64,000 nucleotides of DNA from positions 682,001 through 746,000 of the forward strand of contig CAJFCJ010000023.1 in the NCBI GenBank assembly GCA_904063045.1, read 5' to 3'. The DNA comes from Dimorphilus gyrociliatus. Lineage: Eukaryota > Annelida > Polychaeta > Dinophilidae. The notes beneath the pieces were generated by a model. The model was not told the DNA's origin. It was given only the letters and a program-made list of their open reading frames with translations, and searched no databases. A program made the position numbers and the translations under genes. Positions within the stretch are counted from its first letter, which is position 1. Every line of letters starts with the position of its first letter. This document shows, piece by piece, positions 1 through 12,966 of the stretch.

Positions 1-1314
1 TATCAAAATTTGACATTAATCTAATTTTATTTAAGCCTAATCTACATTAGATGTTTGTATACTTGCAATGAATTTCGTATATATCCCTCCTCCTCTTTTT
101 TTTCCTATAAGCTGGAAAAATTTCTTTTTATGATAAATTGTTCCATCTTAGTAAATAATTTCCCTTCAAAGTGTCTATATAAGTGATAGACACTTTCCTA
201 TCTCGTTTGCATTGACGTCTGTAGCGGTTACATTATATAAAAGTAATGATCACGTGGTCAAGTCATGCCAACTTTTACACACACACCGCAAATTATATTT
301 CTTTTCTTTTCTCTTTACTTTCATTAAATGATAATATAAATAGATATGAAAGAATTGGTGAGTAACTATATTATATTAAGCTATACAGTATATACATCGT
401 ACACTGCAAACTACCTTATGTAAAATATACAATGCGTATATTAGTAATGAGTAAGAAGTATATAATCTCTCTCGCTCTCTTACTCTTTCCCTCTTTCCCT
501 CTTTCCCTCAATATACAGTATATTAGTATATATAACCTAACTTTTATGTCATCGTGAGGAATTTTATGCGATTACCCTTAACCCTAACAGATACACCACG
601 TAGGATGACAAAAAATGAAAAGTGTAAACTTGATCAAATTCTTGAGGACGAACAACGAGCCACGAACTATTCTTTTTTCGACAGATAATAATCGTTTAAT
701 ACCTTCATTCTACGCAAACTAACGTCAAATTCTATTGAATATAGAATCGACATATGTGAGAAAGAGGGAGACGGTTGCGAGGGGAAGAAAATAAGAAGAA
801 CGCTTAAGAAACCTTTTTCTATATGAAGGAAATATAAGAAAAAAAGCAAATATTTTTTCGCTTTGAGCATATTCCACTAATTAGTTGACTTCATTAATTT
901 GTTCGTTTCGTCGTTAAACTATATACTGCGTATTCTTCTATTCAACATTTATATTTATAAGTTGAGATAAAAGGTTAGAAAGGAAGGAGAAAGGATTAGG
1001 ATCCATATAGATAGAGAGTGAAAAACGATAGCTGTAAATTACTATTTAGGGATGGGGAATGGAATTAAAGCTGCTGAACTTGTCGGAGGTCAATGGCGAG
1101 GGTTGAAGGCCTTGTAGACTGGCTGTTGAAGCAAAAAAGAAGCGGATTATCGATATTTAAATTTTGCCTAATTGCCAAGCATACTTGTGTAAAAAGAAAA
1201 AAAATTGTTCCTCTAAGAAATGCGCGCACGCGCTCTTCGAAGCGTTTACCGTTCTTTATAAAAGCCGCTGCGTAAGCGTCTTTTCTATCACAGACACGAG
1301 TTTCGACGGAAGAG
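1..1314. other. Non-coding, no gene recognised
   Basis: AT-rich sequence with no open frame that resembles a protein. It contains short pyrimidine runs near 465-510, an E-box-like CACGTG near 252 and one telomere-like TAACCCTAAC near 580. The part just upstream of 1315 presumably carries the promoter and 5' UTR of the small precursor gene, but I see no decisive TATA or initiator element. Confidence 0.5.
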
Positions 1315-2763
1315 ATGAGAGCTATAATTTTTGGTCTACTAGTATGCCTAGTTCTGGCAAACGCCAACTTTTATGGAAAAAGAGGTAGATATATTTGAAC
1401 TTTTAAACTTGAAGCAGTCATTCTTCTCGTCTCGTTAGTTAAAAGATGATCAACTACACTGTAAATATTGTAAATGAAATCGATAATCATTACGTAAACC
1501 GAGCTAGTCATTCTCTTTTATTCTCTGCAAAATATTCCACTTTATGTCTAATAAAAAAAGATACAATAAGAAGAAACTGAAGAATACGCAAAACCTAACA
1601 CTGGCCTCTTTTCTAAATGAATTTACTTTTCATTATGAAAATTGGATAATAATTTCTCTGCTAAATTCAACTAAGGCGAGAGGAAGGTGAGGAAGAAGAG
1701 GAAGAACACGAGGAAGAAGAAGAAGGGAAAGATAACTCGATTGACGGGAAAAAATTGAGACAATATACTCTTTTTCAAGCATAATAACCGATAATCAAAT
1801 ATCTCAATTGTGTTACTTGGTATAGTTTATTCATTCATTCATTCGTTCGCAATGCGAACACCTACACATAAATATATGTATAGATTTCGGGTCAAGATGA
1901 TGCGTGTTTTTTGCTTGAACAGCATTATTTCGTTAAGCAAGTCGTTCGCTTGCTTTTCTCCTCCTTCTACCTTCTTACTTTTTGTATTTGTTGCTTAGTT
2001 ATTTATTTACTTCTAGTGGTTGTTGAGCTGGTTGCCTATTTCATAAATTTAATAAGGCTACATATTTTGGCATTTAAAAAAGAAATTAGAAACCTACCCT
2101 TGCCTAACAGGCGAAATAAGATATTCAGTAGAACAGAATAATCAAAATATTTTTGGTTCATCAAAAAGTTCAATAAGAAAATTATATCATCATCTGATAG
2201 TTCTTCACCCCTCTCAATCTTCTTCGACAGGCAGAGAGGAGAGAGACGAAAGGACGAGAGAGAGACAGAGACAGAGAGAGAAGGAGATAAAGAAAGTAGA
2301 AAGGAAGGAAGAGAGATAAAAAGTAGAGGGAATAATAATTGATTATGAAAGAATGAAAGAATCTATATATACAGTACATATATTAATATATATTTCTCTG
2401 TAATCTATTCTTCTTAAGTACTTAATAAATGACTATAAATTAGTAAATATGTATAGATAATTTGCTGGTGTTGTAATAAACGATATATAGGAAAGATACA
2501 TTATACAAACACTATATTCTGTAGATTTCTTTGTTTGCATAAATACCATGGATATTTACAGATATTGATTAAAAAGTAACTAATAATTGCTTTTCTCTAC
2601 AAACACAGATTTCGGTGGGAAATCATTAAAAGAAATGTTGGCTAGCGCAGGGAATGAAGCTGATCAGCTGGAAGCAGTTCAAACTATAATGAAAATTGAC
2701 GAAATTTTGAACAACTATAAAGCGTCGAGGTTTGCATCATTCAAGAGAAACGGAAGAAAATGA
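1315..2763 (+). CDS. Putative NdWFamide-like neuropeptide precursor (NFY-amide)
   Basis: Two exons, 1315-1384 and 2609-2763, joined in phase 1 by a GT-AG intron, give a 74-residue protein. Residues 1-17 (MRAIIFGLLVCLVLANA) are a clear signal peptide ending in a good cleavage site. The mature chain starts at once with NFYGKR: three residues, an amidating glycine and a dibasic site, so a C-terminally amidated Asn-Phe-Tyr peptide would be released. From family knowledge this is the architecture of molluscan/annelid NdWFamide precursors, where NWFGKR follows the signal peptide directly. The remaining ~50 residues form an acidic/amphipathic spacer (KEMLASAGNEADQLEAV region) ending in a basic tail (FKRNGRK). 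AATAAA overlaps the stop codon. It was missed as an open frame because each exon is short. Signal peptide and cleavage site are seen; the family name is inference. Confidence 0.72.
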
Positions 2764-5700
2764 ATAAAAAGATCTAATAGAGTTGACAATTTTCTTTTGT
2801 TCAAATCTCTGGAATCTACCTTAACGCGCTTAATACATGTATGAAAAATATGAGCTATTTTATGATAGTATTATACATTTGAATCTATATCTATATATAC
2901 TCTTAGTACCCATAAATATAGATTCATTGTATATTTTTAAACGCTGTATATTCACTATATGTGGTTTACGAAATACAGGTGTACATATACAAATATACTG
3001 TACATGTATACAGTATACACAATATATAAATATACATACTGTATAGACGAGATACATAAATATGTATATAAACATCTTTGCAGGCACTGATAAGCATATA
3101 TCAAATACTAATAGTTATCGTTATAATTGCTATTGCCATCAAACGCCTTTTTGTATAGGCCTTCTCTATAATCAAGGGAAGAGCCATCTAATTGCTTCCA
3201 ATAGCAAAATATTTATCAGGGTTTATCGGGTAAAGCGGAGAGCGAGAAAGAGAGAAGAACAGAAATAGACAACCAAAAAGAAAAAGTATATATTTACCAT
3301 CAAATTATGCACGAAAGGATAAGAATTAAAGGAAAAAGTACAAGGTAATAGATGACTACTTGTATCATTTAGTTGTTTAATGTAACTCTACATTACAAAC
3401 TGCGTTTTTATAGAGGAAAATCTTTTATAATAGTAAAATATACAGGCTAACAAACTATTTATTGTAGAAAATGAATTTTAAATGGCTTTTCTCTTTCATT
3501 TACTAATAATGTAATTAAAAATTCAATTACCCGTCTTTCTTTCTATCTCTCTTGCCAACAGTTATCCGATATTTACCTTAAGGTTATCTTTATTTAAAAA
3601 AAACGCTTGCATCGTTGATTTCTAACTCATTATCGCCAAATTACACTCTTCCACATTTCCAACGAATATTTTCATTTCTTCAGTTTTAGCCTTACGCATT
3701 CTCTTTCTTCTTCACTTTTTTCTTTTTCCTAATCCTTTCTTTCTTCCTCAGACTCTCTTTTAATCAAAGAGAGGAATAGGTATTAACTGAAAATTTCTTA
3801 AAATTAAAATACTTAAGCCGAGCTTTTAGCGGAGAGTATTTTTGAAAAAGGAAAGCATACTGAGAGAGAGAGAGAGAGCAGACAATCATTATTAGTAGTT
3901 ATTAAATATATTATTATTTTGGATTTACGCAGCGTACTCTTGAAGAATATTACGAGAACAAGCAGTGACATTATCGAAATATCGCATTTTATTCAGTTCA
4001 AAATATTCCATCAAATCCAGTACAAGACTGTAATACAAAAGAACGTGGAATTTTAGTATATTTTATTACCTCATTAAATGATATTGTCTCTTTGGTAGTC
4101 TTTTAACTGGTGCTAGTGGATCCTTCTCCAGGTAAACTTTCGTACACATTAGTAAAAGACACCTATCCATACAGGGTTGTACCTATAGCGGCCGGTCTGA
4201 CCGTAAATTATTAAACATTTTATTCATATCGAATAGGTAGATAAATGAATCAAACAACCAACAAGCCAAGTAAGCAAAATATAAATACCGTTATAATAAA
4301 ATGCTGAAAAGGTTTTATTTTTAAAAGAAGAGACCTGGAGAACTTTATTCATTTTAATTATATCCAAAGTAAGAGAATAGCTATAAAAGTACTCTTCTCC
4401 TCCTCTATCATTAATTAACGAAAACATTATTAATTTATTCTTATTCTGTAATCTACACGTAAAATTAAAAGTTAATTTTAAATTATCCAGTCAAAAAGAG
4501 AAGAGATAAAATACGAAATTGCACCAGCCTCTTTACAGATAGTTTATCTCAATAATAAACCTCATCTAAAGAAATTTAACAGATTTAATTTGTAACTGAA
4601 ATTTAACTGAAAGGTAGAAAGTCCAAAAAACCCTACAAACAAACAATAAAGAAAGGGAGGGAGGAAGAACAGAGGAGAGAAAGAGCGACAGAGAGAGAGA
4701 GAAGAGAGAGAAAGAGAGGGAGTGAGAGAGGGAGAGTAAGTGAGTGAGTGAGTGAGTGAGTAAGAAAGGAAGGAGAAAAGAAAGGAAGAAAGAAAAAATT
4801 TGAAAATGAAAAGCATTCTTTCATGCGAGGTTTTTCATTTTTTCTTCACTATCTGCATTTTTTCATCATTCGTAGAGTCGTCAGAAGACTAGCCAGAGAG
4901 TGTACTTTATCTCTATATACCATATATCTATATATATACATTGTATATAGCATACTTTCTACGTATCTTGCAAAAAAAAGGTGACTTGAGAATTTTTGCG
5001 GTGACGAATCGAGTTATCAAGTACAGTACTGTAAATGGTAGTTAAGCTTTGTTGTCTTTTTTTCATCGTCTCCTTGCTCTTGTTCTTCTTCACCTTCTTC
5101 TCATTGGCCAATCTCCTAGGGGTGACGCAACTTTTTTCATAATATACTGTTAGTGAGAAAAAGGAATGGTGACAAGGTAATGTGCTCAAGGCCTACTAGG
5201 CTGATTGATGGAGATGTAAAACTTTACCTAGTCAACCTCCCACTCAAGCCCAGGTTGTATGAAATTAAAAATAATCAACCAAATGTCATTCTACTATTCA
5301 AACTTATTAAAGAGAAAGATATTAAATTTGGGTGAAATTTGCTTGGTTAAGACTACTTTTACTCCTTCAACGTATGTGCTTAGTCTCTAAATAGGGAGAG
5401 TTTCTGTTTACACAAACATATGGTAAAGATGAGGTTGTTGGATAAAAGAACTGATTTGATAGCTACCAAAGTAAATTGACTTTTATACAGATCTTTTGTA
5501 CGATTCTATCGGATTCTTATTTAAGATATAAGTATTATTCAACGATTTTTCGTAGAATTCTCTTAAATAATAACTCGCATCTTTCATTGGTAAATTCCTT
5601 GGTGCTAATCCTTTTGATATTTTTCCCTCCCTCCGTCCTTCTCTCTATCTCTATCTCTGTCTCTCTGTCTCTCTGTCTCTCTCTCTCCCTCTCTCTCTCT

Positions 5701-8530
5701 CCCAAAAAGATTATTAACTTTTCAAATATCTTTAATTTTCTTTGCTATTTCCATTTCTCATTTTCCCATTTCCCATGTGCAGTCCAATTGAAAAAAGAGT
5801 TAAAAATCTTTTTGTCGCATTCCAATCTATTTGCAAGCCATTTAAATTATTCGGATCAATTAATAAATAAATAAATAATGTAATTAATTGAGTTTATGTA
5901 AATTAGTGTCCAGATTCGATAGTTAGGTAGTTAATTCATTCGTTAATTCATTCGTTTATTTTCTGAATGGTTTAGAAATATTATTTCGCTGCTGAAAATA
6001 AATTGCAAAATCATTTAGCGAAGGAAAAAACAGCGATACTTGACAAAGGTTTCCCTCTATCAAGCCTTTGAAAACCAATCCGTTTCTCACTAAACGCTTT
6101 TTACATTTAGAAACGTGGTCAAGGGCTAAGCTGCGGGTAATTCTTTAACATATATTCAGTATACAGTATATATACTCTATATACTAATATATACTTGTTA
6201 TGTACAATTCTTCGACATTCTAAATGATTTAATTTAATTCAATGTCATTCTATAGACTTTTAGGTTTTACTTGATTTTCTCTTCTAATAACAAATACACT
6301 ATTAAAATATAAACTCAAATCATTTCATTATAGGAGAAGAAGCTAATTTACGGAATTTGATTTTTCCGTTATATTCAACAGGCAGAAACTAATGATTTCC
6401 TATTCAAAATATAATCCCTCCATCAATCAGTCAATCAACAGTTTGAATATTTTTTTACTTAATTCTTTAGGTGAAGAATTCTCTAATTTTTTTATTGAAA
6501 TATTAAATAGAATTAACAATATTGCTTTCTAGACGAGAAAGGAAAAAAAGCAGAGAGAGAGAGAGAGACGGACAGACAGACTTTACTTTTCTCTTAGACT
6601 TTAGCTCCATCTTTTGGATAAGAAAACTTTTTGATTTCGTTTGACGTTTACCAATAAATCTTGCTTGTAGATAAGAAGAGATGAACTATTTTTCTTTTAT
6701 TTGTTTTCGTTCGAAGCAGCTTTATTTATTTACATAAGCATATTTCACAAAGCGTTCCGATTATTCGTACTTCTTTATGTAGAAAGAAGAACTAGTTGAA
6801 CTATCAATTGATTATTAAGTTTTATTGAAAATTCAATCATTCCATTTAAATCTCCGCCAGAACATTGCGGATTGGCAAAACCATTAAGCTCGTAGTGTTC
6901 TCGTACATCTCTACTCTATGTTATAGAGAATATACGCTTATGAGCAAATATACTCTATAGTATATATGTTTTCCTAGTACTGTCCGCTATCGCCTGCAAA
7001 CGTAAAATGCTTTTGCACACTAACATTTATGTACTGTGATTATGTTATCCATCCACAGAGTGTCGATGGTATTTCTTCCCTCTCTTCCTTAAATATCAAA
7101 CTGAATCACTGTAAGTAGCATACTGCTATCTTTAACTGATTGTTGTTATACTCTCAAAAATAGCTAGAATAGCTCTCTTTCGAATAAAAATAAAGTACAC
7201 CTAGCAGACATTTATTATAAAATATACGTGTTGAATAAATAACCTATAGATTGTTAAAAGAAATTTCGGCTAATAGTACAGAATATCATGTATAAAGAGA
7301 TTATATCTAATATAGCATCCGTACGAAAGTGGAACATGTGGATAAATATGCGAAGAGGATGTGTTCATGGAGTCTCTCCCTTCTCCTATGTTTTTCCTTC
7401 ATTCCTTCTATCTGTGCGTGTATGTGTGTGAGTGTGAGTGTGTATGTGTCTGTGTCTGTGTCTCTATCTCTGTCTCTGTCTCTACCTGTCTATCTGTCTT
7501 TCTCCCTCTCTTCTTCCGTCCCTGCCTCCGTCCCTGCCTTCCTCCTGCTCTCTTCTTAACATCATATAAATTACGCACTTAGCTGTAGCCACATGTAGAA
7601 TAATATTTCAAGGTTAATGATATTTTGAAATCCGCTATCCTCATCAAAATGTATCAAAAGAGAAAGAGTTGAAGTCTAGGGGAATGAAAGATTTTAAAAG
7701 TCATCGAGTACTGTTGTTGAGTACTGATTATTAGATGTTTCTTGTATTATGCCAAATATATCATATTTATGGAAACTATATTAAAAAGATAATGTAAACA
7801 AAGAAAAGAAAACGCAATAAAATCATTGATTTCAGCTTTTTTAACCTGGGAAAAGTCGGCAAAGTCTCGTTTTCTTCTTTCTTTTCTTTTTCGCCTTATA
7901 AATCAACCAAAGATTTATGGCTATTTTTTAATGCCTATGCATAACCTGTTGGCAACCTTCTCTTAGTTAATACCATCTATCTTGGAACTTCCTCCCTTAT
8001 TATGAAATATTCGAAAGAGAGGTGTTGCCATTAATTAAAGAGAATATACTGTATATAGTATTTAGGAGTGAGATTGTAAATGTATTATTTGACTTACTTC
8101 ATCTGCCAGAAGGTAAAAGTGGTGAATTGGCGAAGAGAGGAGAGAAGAAGCTATTATAATTTTCACTTATTATCCTTACAGGCTATCTAATTGCTAATTT
8201 GATAGTGATCTACGCTAGGAATGAGGAATGCGCGAAATGTGTGTTTAAGAAATATACAATATATATATATATACTGTATTAACATTATCTATGTCGTTTT
8301 AATGAGGGTTATGAAGAGAAGATTTTGACGAATAAGCAATTATTCCCTTATATATTATAGATACTGTATACTGTATATAAATAGCCTATATATACATGTA
8401 TATGTTCGCAATCTAATGATTGTATGTTTTTTGTATTTCTCTCCTCGAAAGAAGCAACGATCCGCTGTATATTCAATTTCACATAGCATAGCTGGGTGGA
8501 GAAATCGTGATAATTTTAATTAAAACAAAC
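2764..8530. other. Long intergenic stretch rich in simple repeats
   Basis: No recognisable gene. Open frames here are readings of low-complexity DNA: GA-rich 4658-4770 (with a GTGA tetranucleotide run), CT-rich 5636-5702, and TG/TC runs near 7425-7560. A frame at 5153-5335 encodes a non-repetitive 60-residue peptide with no family I recognise and no good splice context. TATACTGTATA-type palindromes are frequent (near 2990-3040, 6145-6170, 8045, 8270, 8360). Confidence 0.5.
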
Positions 8531-9359
8531 ATGGCGACATACGACAAACTGAGAAGAGGATATCGCGTATTTATCGGAGATATTGGCAATGATATTAGTA
8601 TTTTCGACTTGGATAATGAATTAAAATTTTTAGGTTTAGATAATCTTCGCGATATGTGGATTATAAGGTGTGAGATTAAATTAGTAGGATTATTTCAAAA
8701 TTGAATATTTTACTATTTTTCCTATCTATCTCTCTCATACATTCATTGAAGAAAAAGCAATATATTGCTCAATATATTGCTGTATACTGTATAGAATAAT
8801 CTCTATCAAATATATAACAAGGACTCTTTATCTCTTTAAAACAACTGTTCACTTAGAGACTTTCACTGAGAATCAACACAAAAAAACACAGAAACTCAGA
8901 CAAAACTTAAGCTTACTATTTTGCAGTTGTTAGCTCTTAACTGTTGTATACTTTTAAGAAAATGTGAATAGAGAATAATGCAGTAGGCAGTCTAGTAGAT
9001 TTTCAATACTTTGATACATAGTATGTGTCTTTCAATTATAAAAGATAATAGGTTACAATGAAGAAATTCAATTAGAAACGACAGAAGAAAAACAATACGG
9101 CATTAAATTTCAATTCTTGCAGACGCCCTCCCGGATTTGCTTTCCTTGTTTATAAAAAAGCGAGAGACGCTGAGGAGCTGGTGCAGAAATTGGACGGAAA
9201 GTATGGTCCCGTTTCAACACTTTCGTCTATAGTTTTTATATATATATTCAACCTAAAATTAGGGTTTTATGCGGCAAACGAGTACGTGTAGAGCACGCCA
9301 AACCCGACGGAAAGCGTGGACCGAGAAGGAAGAGGGTTAAAACTCATAAAAAGTCTTAG
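8531..9359 (+). CDS. SRSF3/SRSF7-like RRM protein lacking an RS domain
   Basis: Exons 8531-8667, 9123-9200 and 9263-9359 splice in frame to 103 residues. The protein is one RNA recognition motif: RNP2-like RVFIGDIGN, then WIIRRPPGFAFLVY, which matches the RNP1 region of SRSF3/SRSF7 (family pattern RNPPGFAFVEF), then ARDAEELVQKLDGK and VLCGKRVRVEHAKP, matching the family's LDGRTLCGCRVRVE strand. Known family members use this RRM to bind pre-mRNA or mRNA and an arginine/serine tail for splicing contacts and nuclear export. Here the RRM is followed by only about 20 residues, rich in Lys/Arg (KRGPRRKRVKTHKK), with no SR dipeptides, and then TAG. Either an RS exon lies further downstream in an alternative transcript or the gene encodes an RRM-only paralogue. 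The 3' end faces the claudin-like gene, with 138 bp between stop codons. Confidence 0.85.
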
Positions 9360-9497
9360 AGAGAAAGAAAGAAAGAAAGAAAGGAAGGGAAGAGAAATTG
9401 TTTGTTTTTATATTATTTTATTTTGAAAAAATATCAATGAAATACAAAAAAGAGGAACAGATGTAGAAAAAAATTTGTTAAAGAGTTTGTTTTTGGT

Positions 9498-10471
9498 TTA
9501 TAAACGACCCAAATTGACTGGTTCATTTTCGAAAGCTTCTTCTTCGTCTTTTGCATTTTCTCCCTTCCTTTTTCTAGAGGCTAACAGGAATATTATTCCA
9601 GCCGAACCATACGCCATAAACACAAACCACGCCAGAATAAAACAAAACCCATAATGATAAACTGACCCTTGAGGATGCCTTTTCTTTAGGAAAGTCTTCT
9701 CGTAAATCACCGATTTGTCCAGCACTTCAACAGTCACCAGAACGCAAACGGCTGTAAAGGGGAAAGAGACAACCGCCATCTATAGGATCAACTTTTTTTA
9801 AATTTAGATTAACAACTATTGATAAATTAATCTTAACGAATTACGTGTTAGTAGCATATTTGATCTAATACTGTTAGATAAATCTCGTCTTTCTACGTTG
9901 AGAGTCTGGCAGATGTTTATAGAAAAAACAAAAGCCAACCAAATAAATGAAAAGGGTAGTGAAAGGATGAGAAGAGGAGAATAAGAACAGAAAGACCAGG
10001 AAGAAGAGGAAGAAAGAGGTGAAATACTGAAACATGTAGTATATCTCTTACAGTGTTTATAGATTGTAAATAATAAACTGATTTGGTGTTATATTTTTCA
10101 AGCGTTCACTTGAAATATGCAGTAAAATGAGCAAATTAAATAGAATATGTAATAAATGTTAATAATAATTTATAGATAGTTAGTATTTCGTCTCTCAAAC
10201 TCTATAAATAACTACTACTGACACTGGCTCTGCCTTTTTCTTCTTCTTTTTCTTCTTCTTTTTCTTCTTCTTCTTCTTCTTTTTCTACTATTCATTTTCA
10301 GCCAGAAAATATATGATAATTGGACATAATCTTACTTGAATTTCTTCTTTTCGAGTCTATTTCTTTTCTCGTTGTTTTCATTTTTAACTAGTTTTCGCAT
10401 AGTGATGCTTATAACAGACGGTCAACAGGTGTTTAAAATCGTTTAGAGAAACTAAAAGTCTTCTTCCCTCA

Positions 10472-10503
<32 letters not shown>

Positions 10504-11735
10504 AAATATATATGATATAGGCAATAGATATCCAACAGTTCCGATTTTTAGATTGTACAGTAGAGATGACTTTATTACCAACCCGCCCCACCTGCTTGTT
10601 CGGAAAGTCCGTGTTAAAACTTTAATCCTCTTTATAAGCCTATTGAGTAATCAAGTCCAAAAAAAAGAGAGAGAGATTAACACGCAAACACCTAAGCTTT
10701 AACAGTTTGTAAATGAAAAACGAAAGAAGGCGGTAAACTACTTAAAGAGGTCTGCAACCTATTAGGATAGTAAATGATAACTCATCATTCAAATTAAGAC
10801 TTAGGCACGTCAGTTACTATATCAAAAAGAACATGTGAATGGATTACAAGAGTAAAGAAGAAAGGTAAAGAAGAGAAGAAGAAGAAGATAAGTAATAATA
10901 ATATTAACGTTCAACAGTTGAATGTTTTTCCTTGTTGTTCAACATGTCAGAATGTTCATATCAGCCAATTAATTAGATTATACGACAAGTGAATTAACTA
11001 ATAAAACAAATTCATGAAATTTACTAATCATTCGTATTTTCAGCCTTTTCTTACATACCTGTCATCAGATGTAAGAAGGCGGCCAAACGTTTAAACATGT
11101 ACCTCTTCTCTCTCATACTGTATATGGCAAAAATTTGAGTTATTACCATAAGAAGAATCGCCATAACAGCAAAAGCCGTTTCTGTTCTAGTATAATCTTG
11201 AAAGGGAAAAGTTAAGGTTAGTTTATCCTCTTCCAGTCTTGACAAACGATACTTACTGACGATATGCTTGTCAATTTCGGGATCTCGATCGATTTCCTCT
11301 GCACTCGGGAAAAGCTTTATAGGGTCGCAGGATTCCTCTGAAAAAAAGGGAAGCGATTAAGCCTATAATTTTCTCTACGCTCACTTTACTGCTCTACTGT
11401 AAAATCGCTAAAGATTAAACATGAAAATTTTTTAAGGAACCTTCCTCCCCTCGCTAACCTTGTGCATTTCCGCAACTGCAAAGGGGAAAAGATCTACGGG
11501 GTTACATTCAATTGAACTTTTGTCCTCACAAAGCCTAAATCCTTAACATCCTTTCCAATTTGTTAAGAAAAAAGACAAGATAAATAAGAAGGAAGAGAGA
11601 AGAAATTTTTTCTTTCTAATCGTGTAAATAAAATGTCTCCTTTATTTTTACTATCTCTTCCTTCTTTCTCTCATCTCATATAATAGGGTTTTCCGACTAT
11701 TTTCCTGCATTTTTGTTAATATAATCGGTTATTGG

Positions 11736-11768
<33 letters not shown>

Positions 11769-12911
11769 CGAGAGAACAGAGAGAGAGAAAGTATGTGTGT
11801 GTATGTGTGTTTCTGTGTGTGAGCATATGTGCATGAAACTAGTAGAGAAGGAGAAGGAATGAGAGATTGAAGTATGTTGTATTTACAGGGAAAAATAAAA
11901 CCTCGTAATATTAGGTCATTTGCTTATTCGAATCTAAGGGGGGAATGTTTACAACACCTATAAAGAACAATTTAGAAAATACTGGGATTGCTGCTATGAA
12001 TTAGGTTGCATATGTTTTTATTGCAGGTGCTCTTTTATTTCTTCCTTCAGTAATTCCCTCTATTCCCCTCTTCGCCTCCTTTCCAGACCTGCCTTTCTTT
12101 AATTGCCTCCCTAACACTATATACTGTAATAATGTAGAAAAAATAATTGAAGGTCGCTGGTAAGAATTGAAAGCAAGTTTATCGAGCGATTGATGGGAAG
12201 AGAAACATAGTGAAAATTAATATTTCGAGAATATTACCCTGGTTCATTAGGCTAAAATTTCAACACATCCTACTATATTTCTAAAATGGATTAGATTCAT
12301 TTGCACCTCTGACTCTTTCGGTGAAATTCTTTTAGAGATAATATCTGCAAATTCGATATATAACACTGTGGCGATTTGGTGATTAGGAGATCCGTGGAAC
12401 TAGAACGACTACTGTAATAAATAAATAAATAAAATGGGAAATCGGTTTCTATCCATTTCAAGCCTTCTAAACCCCTATTAAAGCCAATTTCGTATTAGAT
12501 GTTTCGTATATTTCCGACACCATTTTCCAATCGCATTCGTCCTATGATCGGCCAATTCATACCTTCTTACCAATGGGACATAATTGGCTAATATGGGAGG
12601 AAATTGCATTAAAGGAGTAAAAGTAAAGAGAAAGAAGTTGATGCGTAATAATTCCGTAATTGTGTCGGACAAGACTGACTACATTCGACTCTGTAAACTT
12701 GTTAATAATTTAAATTATTTCTAGTTATTTTTTTTACCTTTCTCTTTTGGATAAATAAGAAATAAGCGCATTAAGTTGATATACTATTATACTAATATAC
12801 TAATATACTAATATAGTAATTCATACAGTATACACCACACATCATATATTATCTGTACACAGTATACATACGCCACATATTCTATTCTCTATGCTCTCTC
12901 TTCTCTCTCTT

Positions 12912-12966
<55 letters not shown>

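Noticed and set aside
2780-2800. tRNA B-box-like GTTCAAATC
   Set aside because: No A box, acceptor stem or cloverleaf around it.
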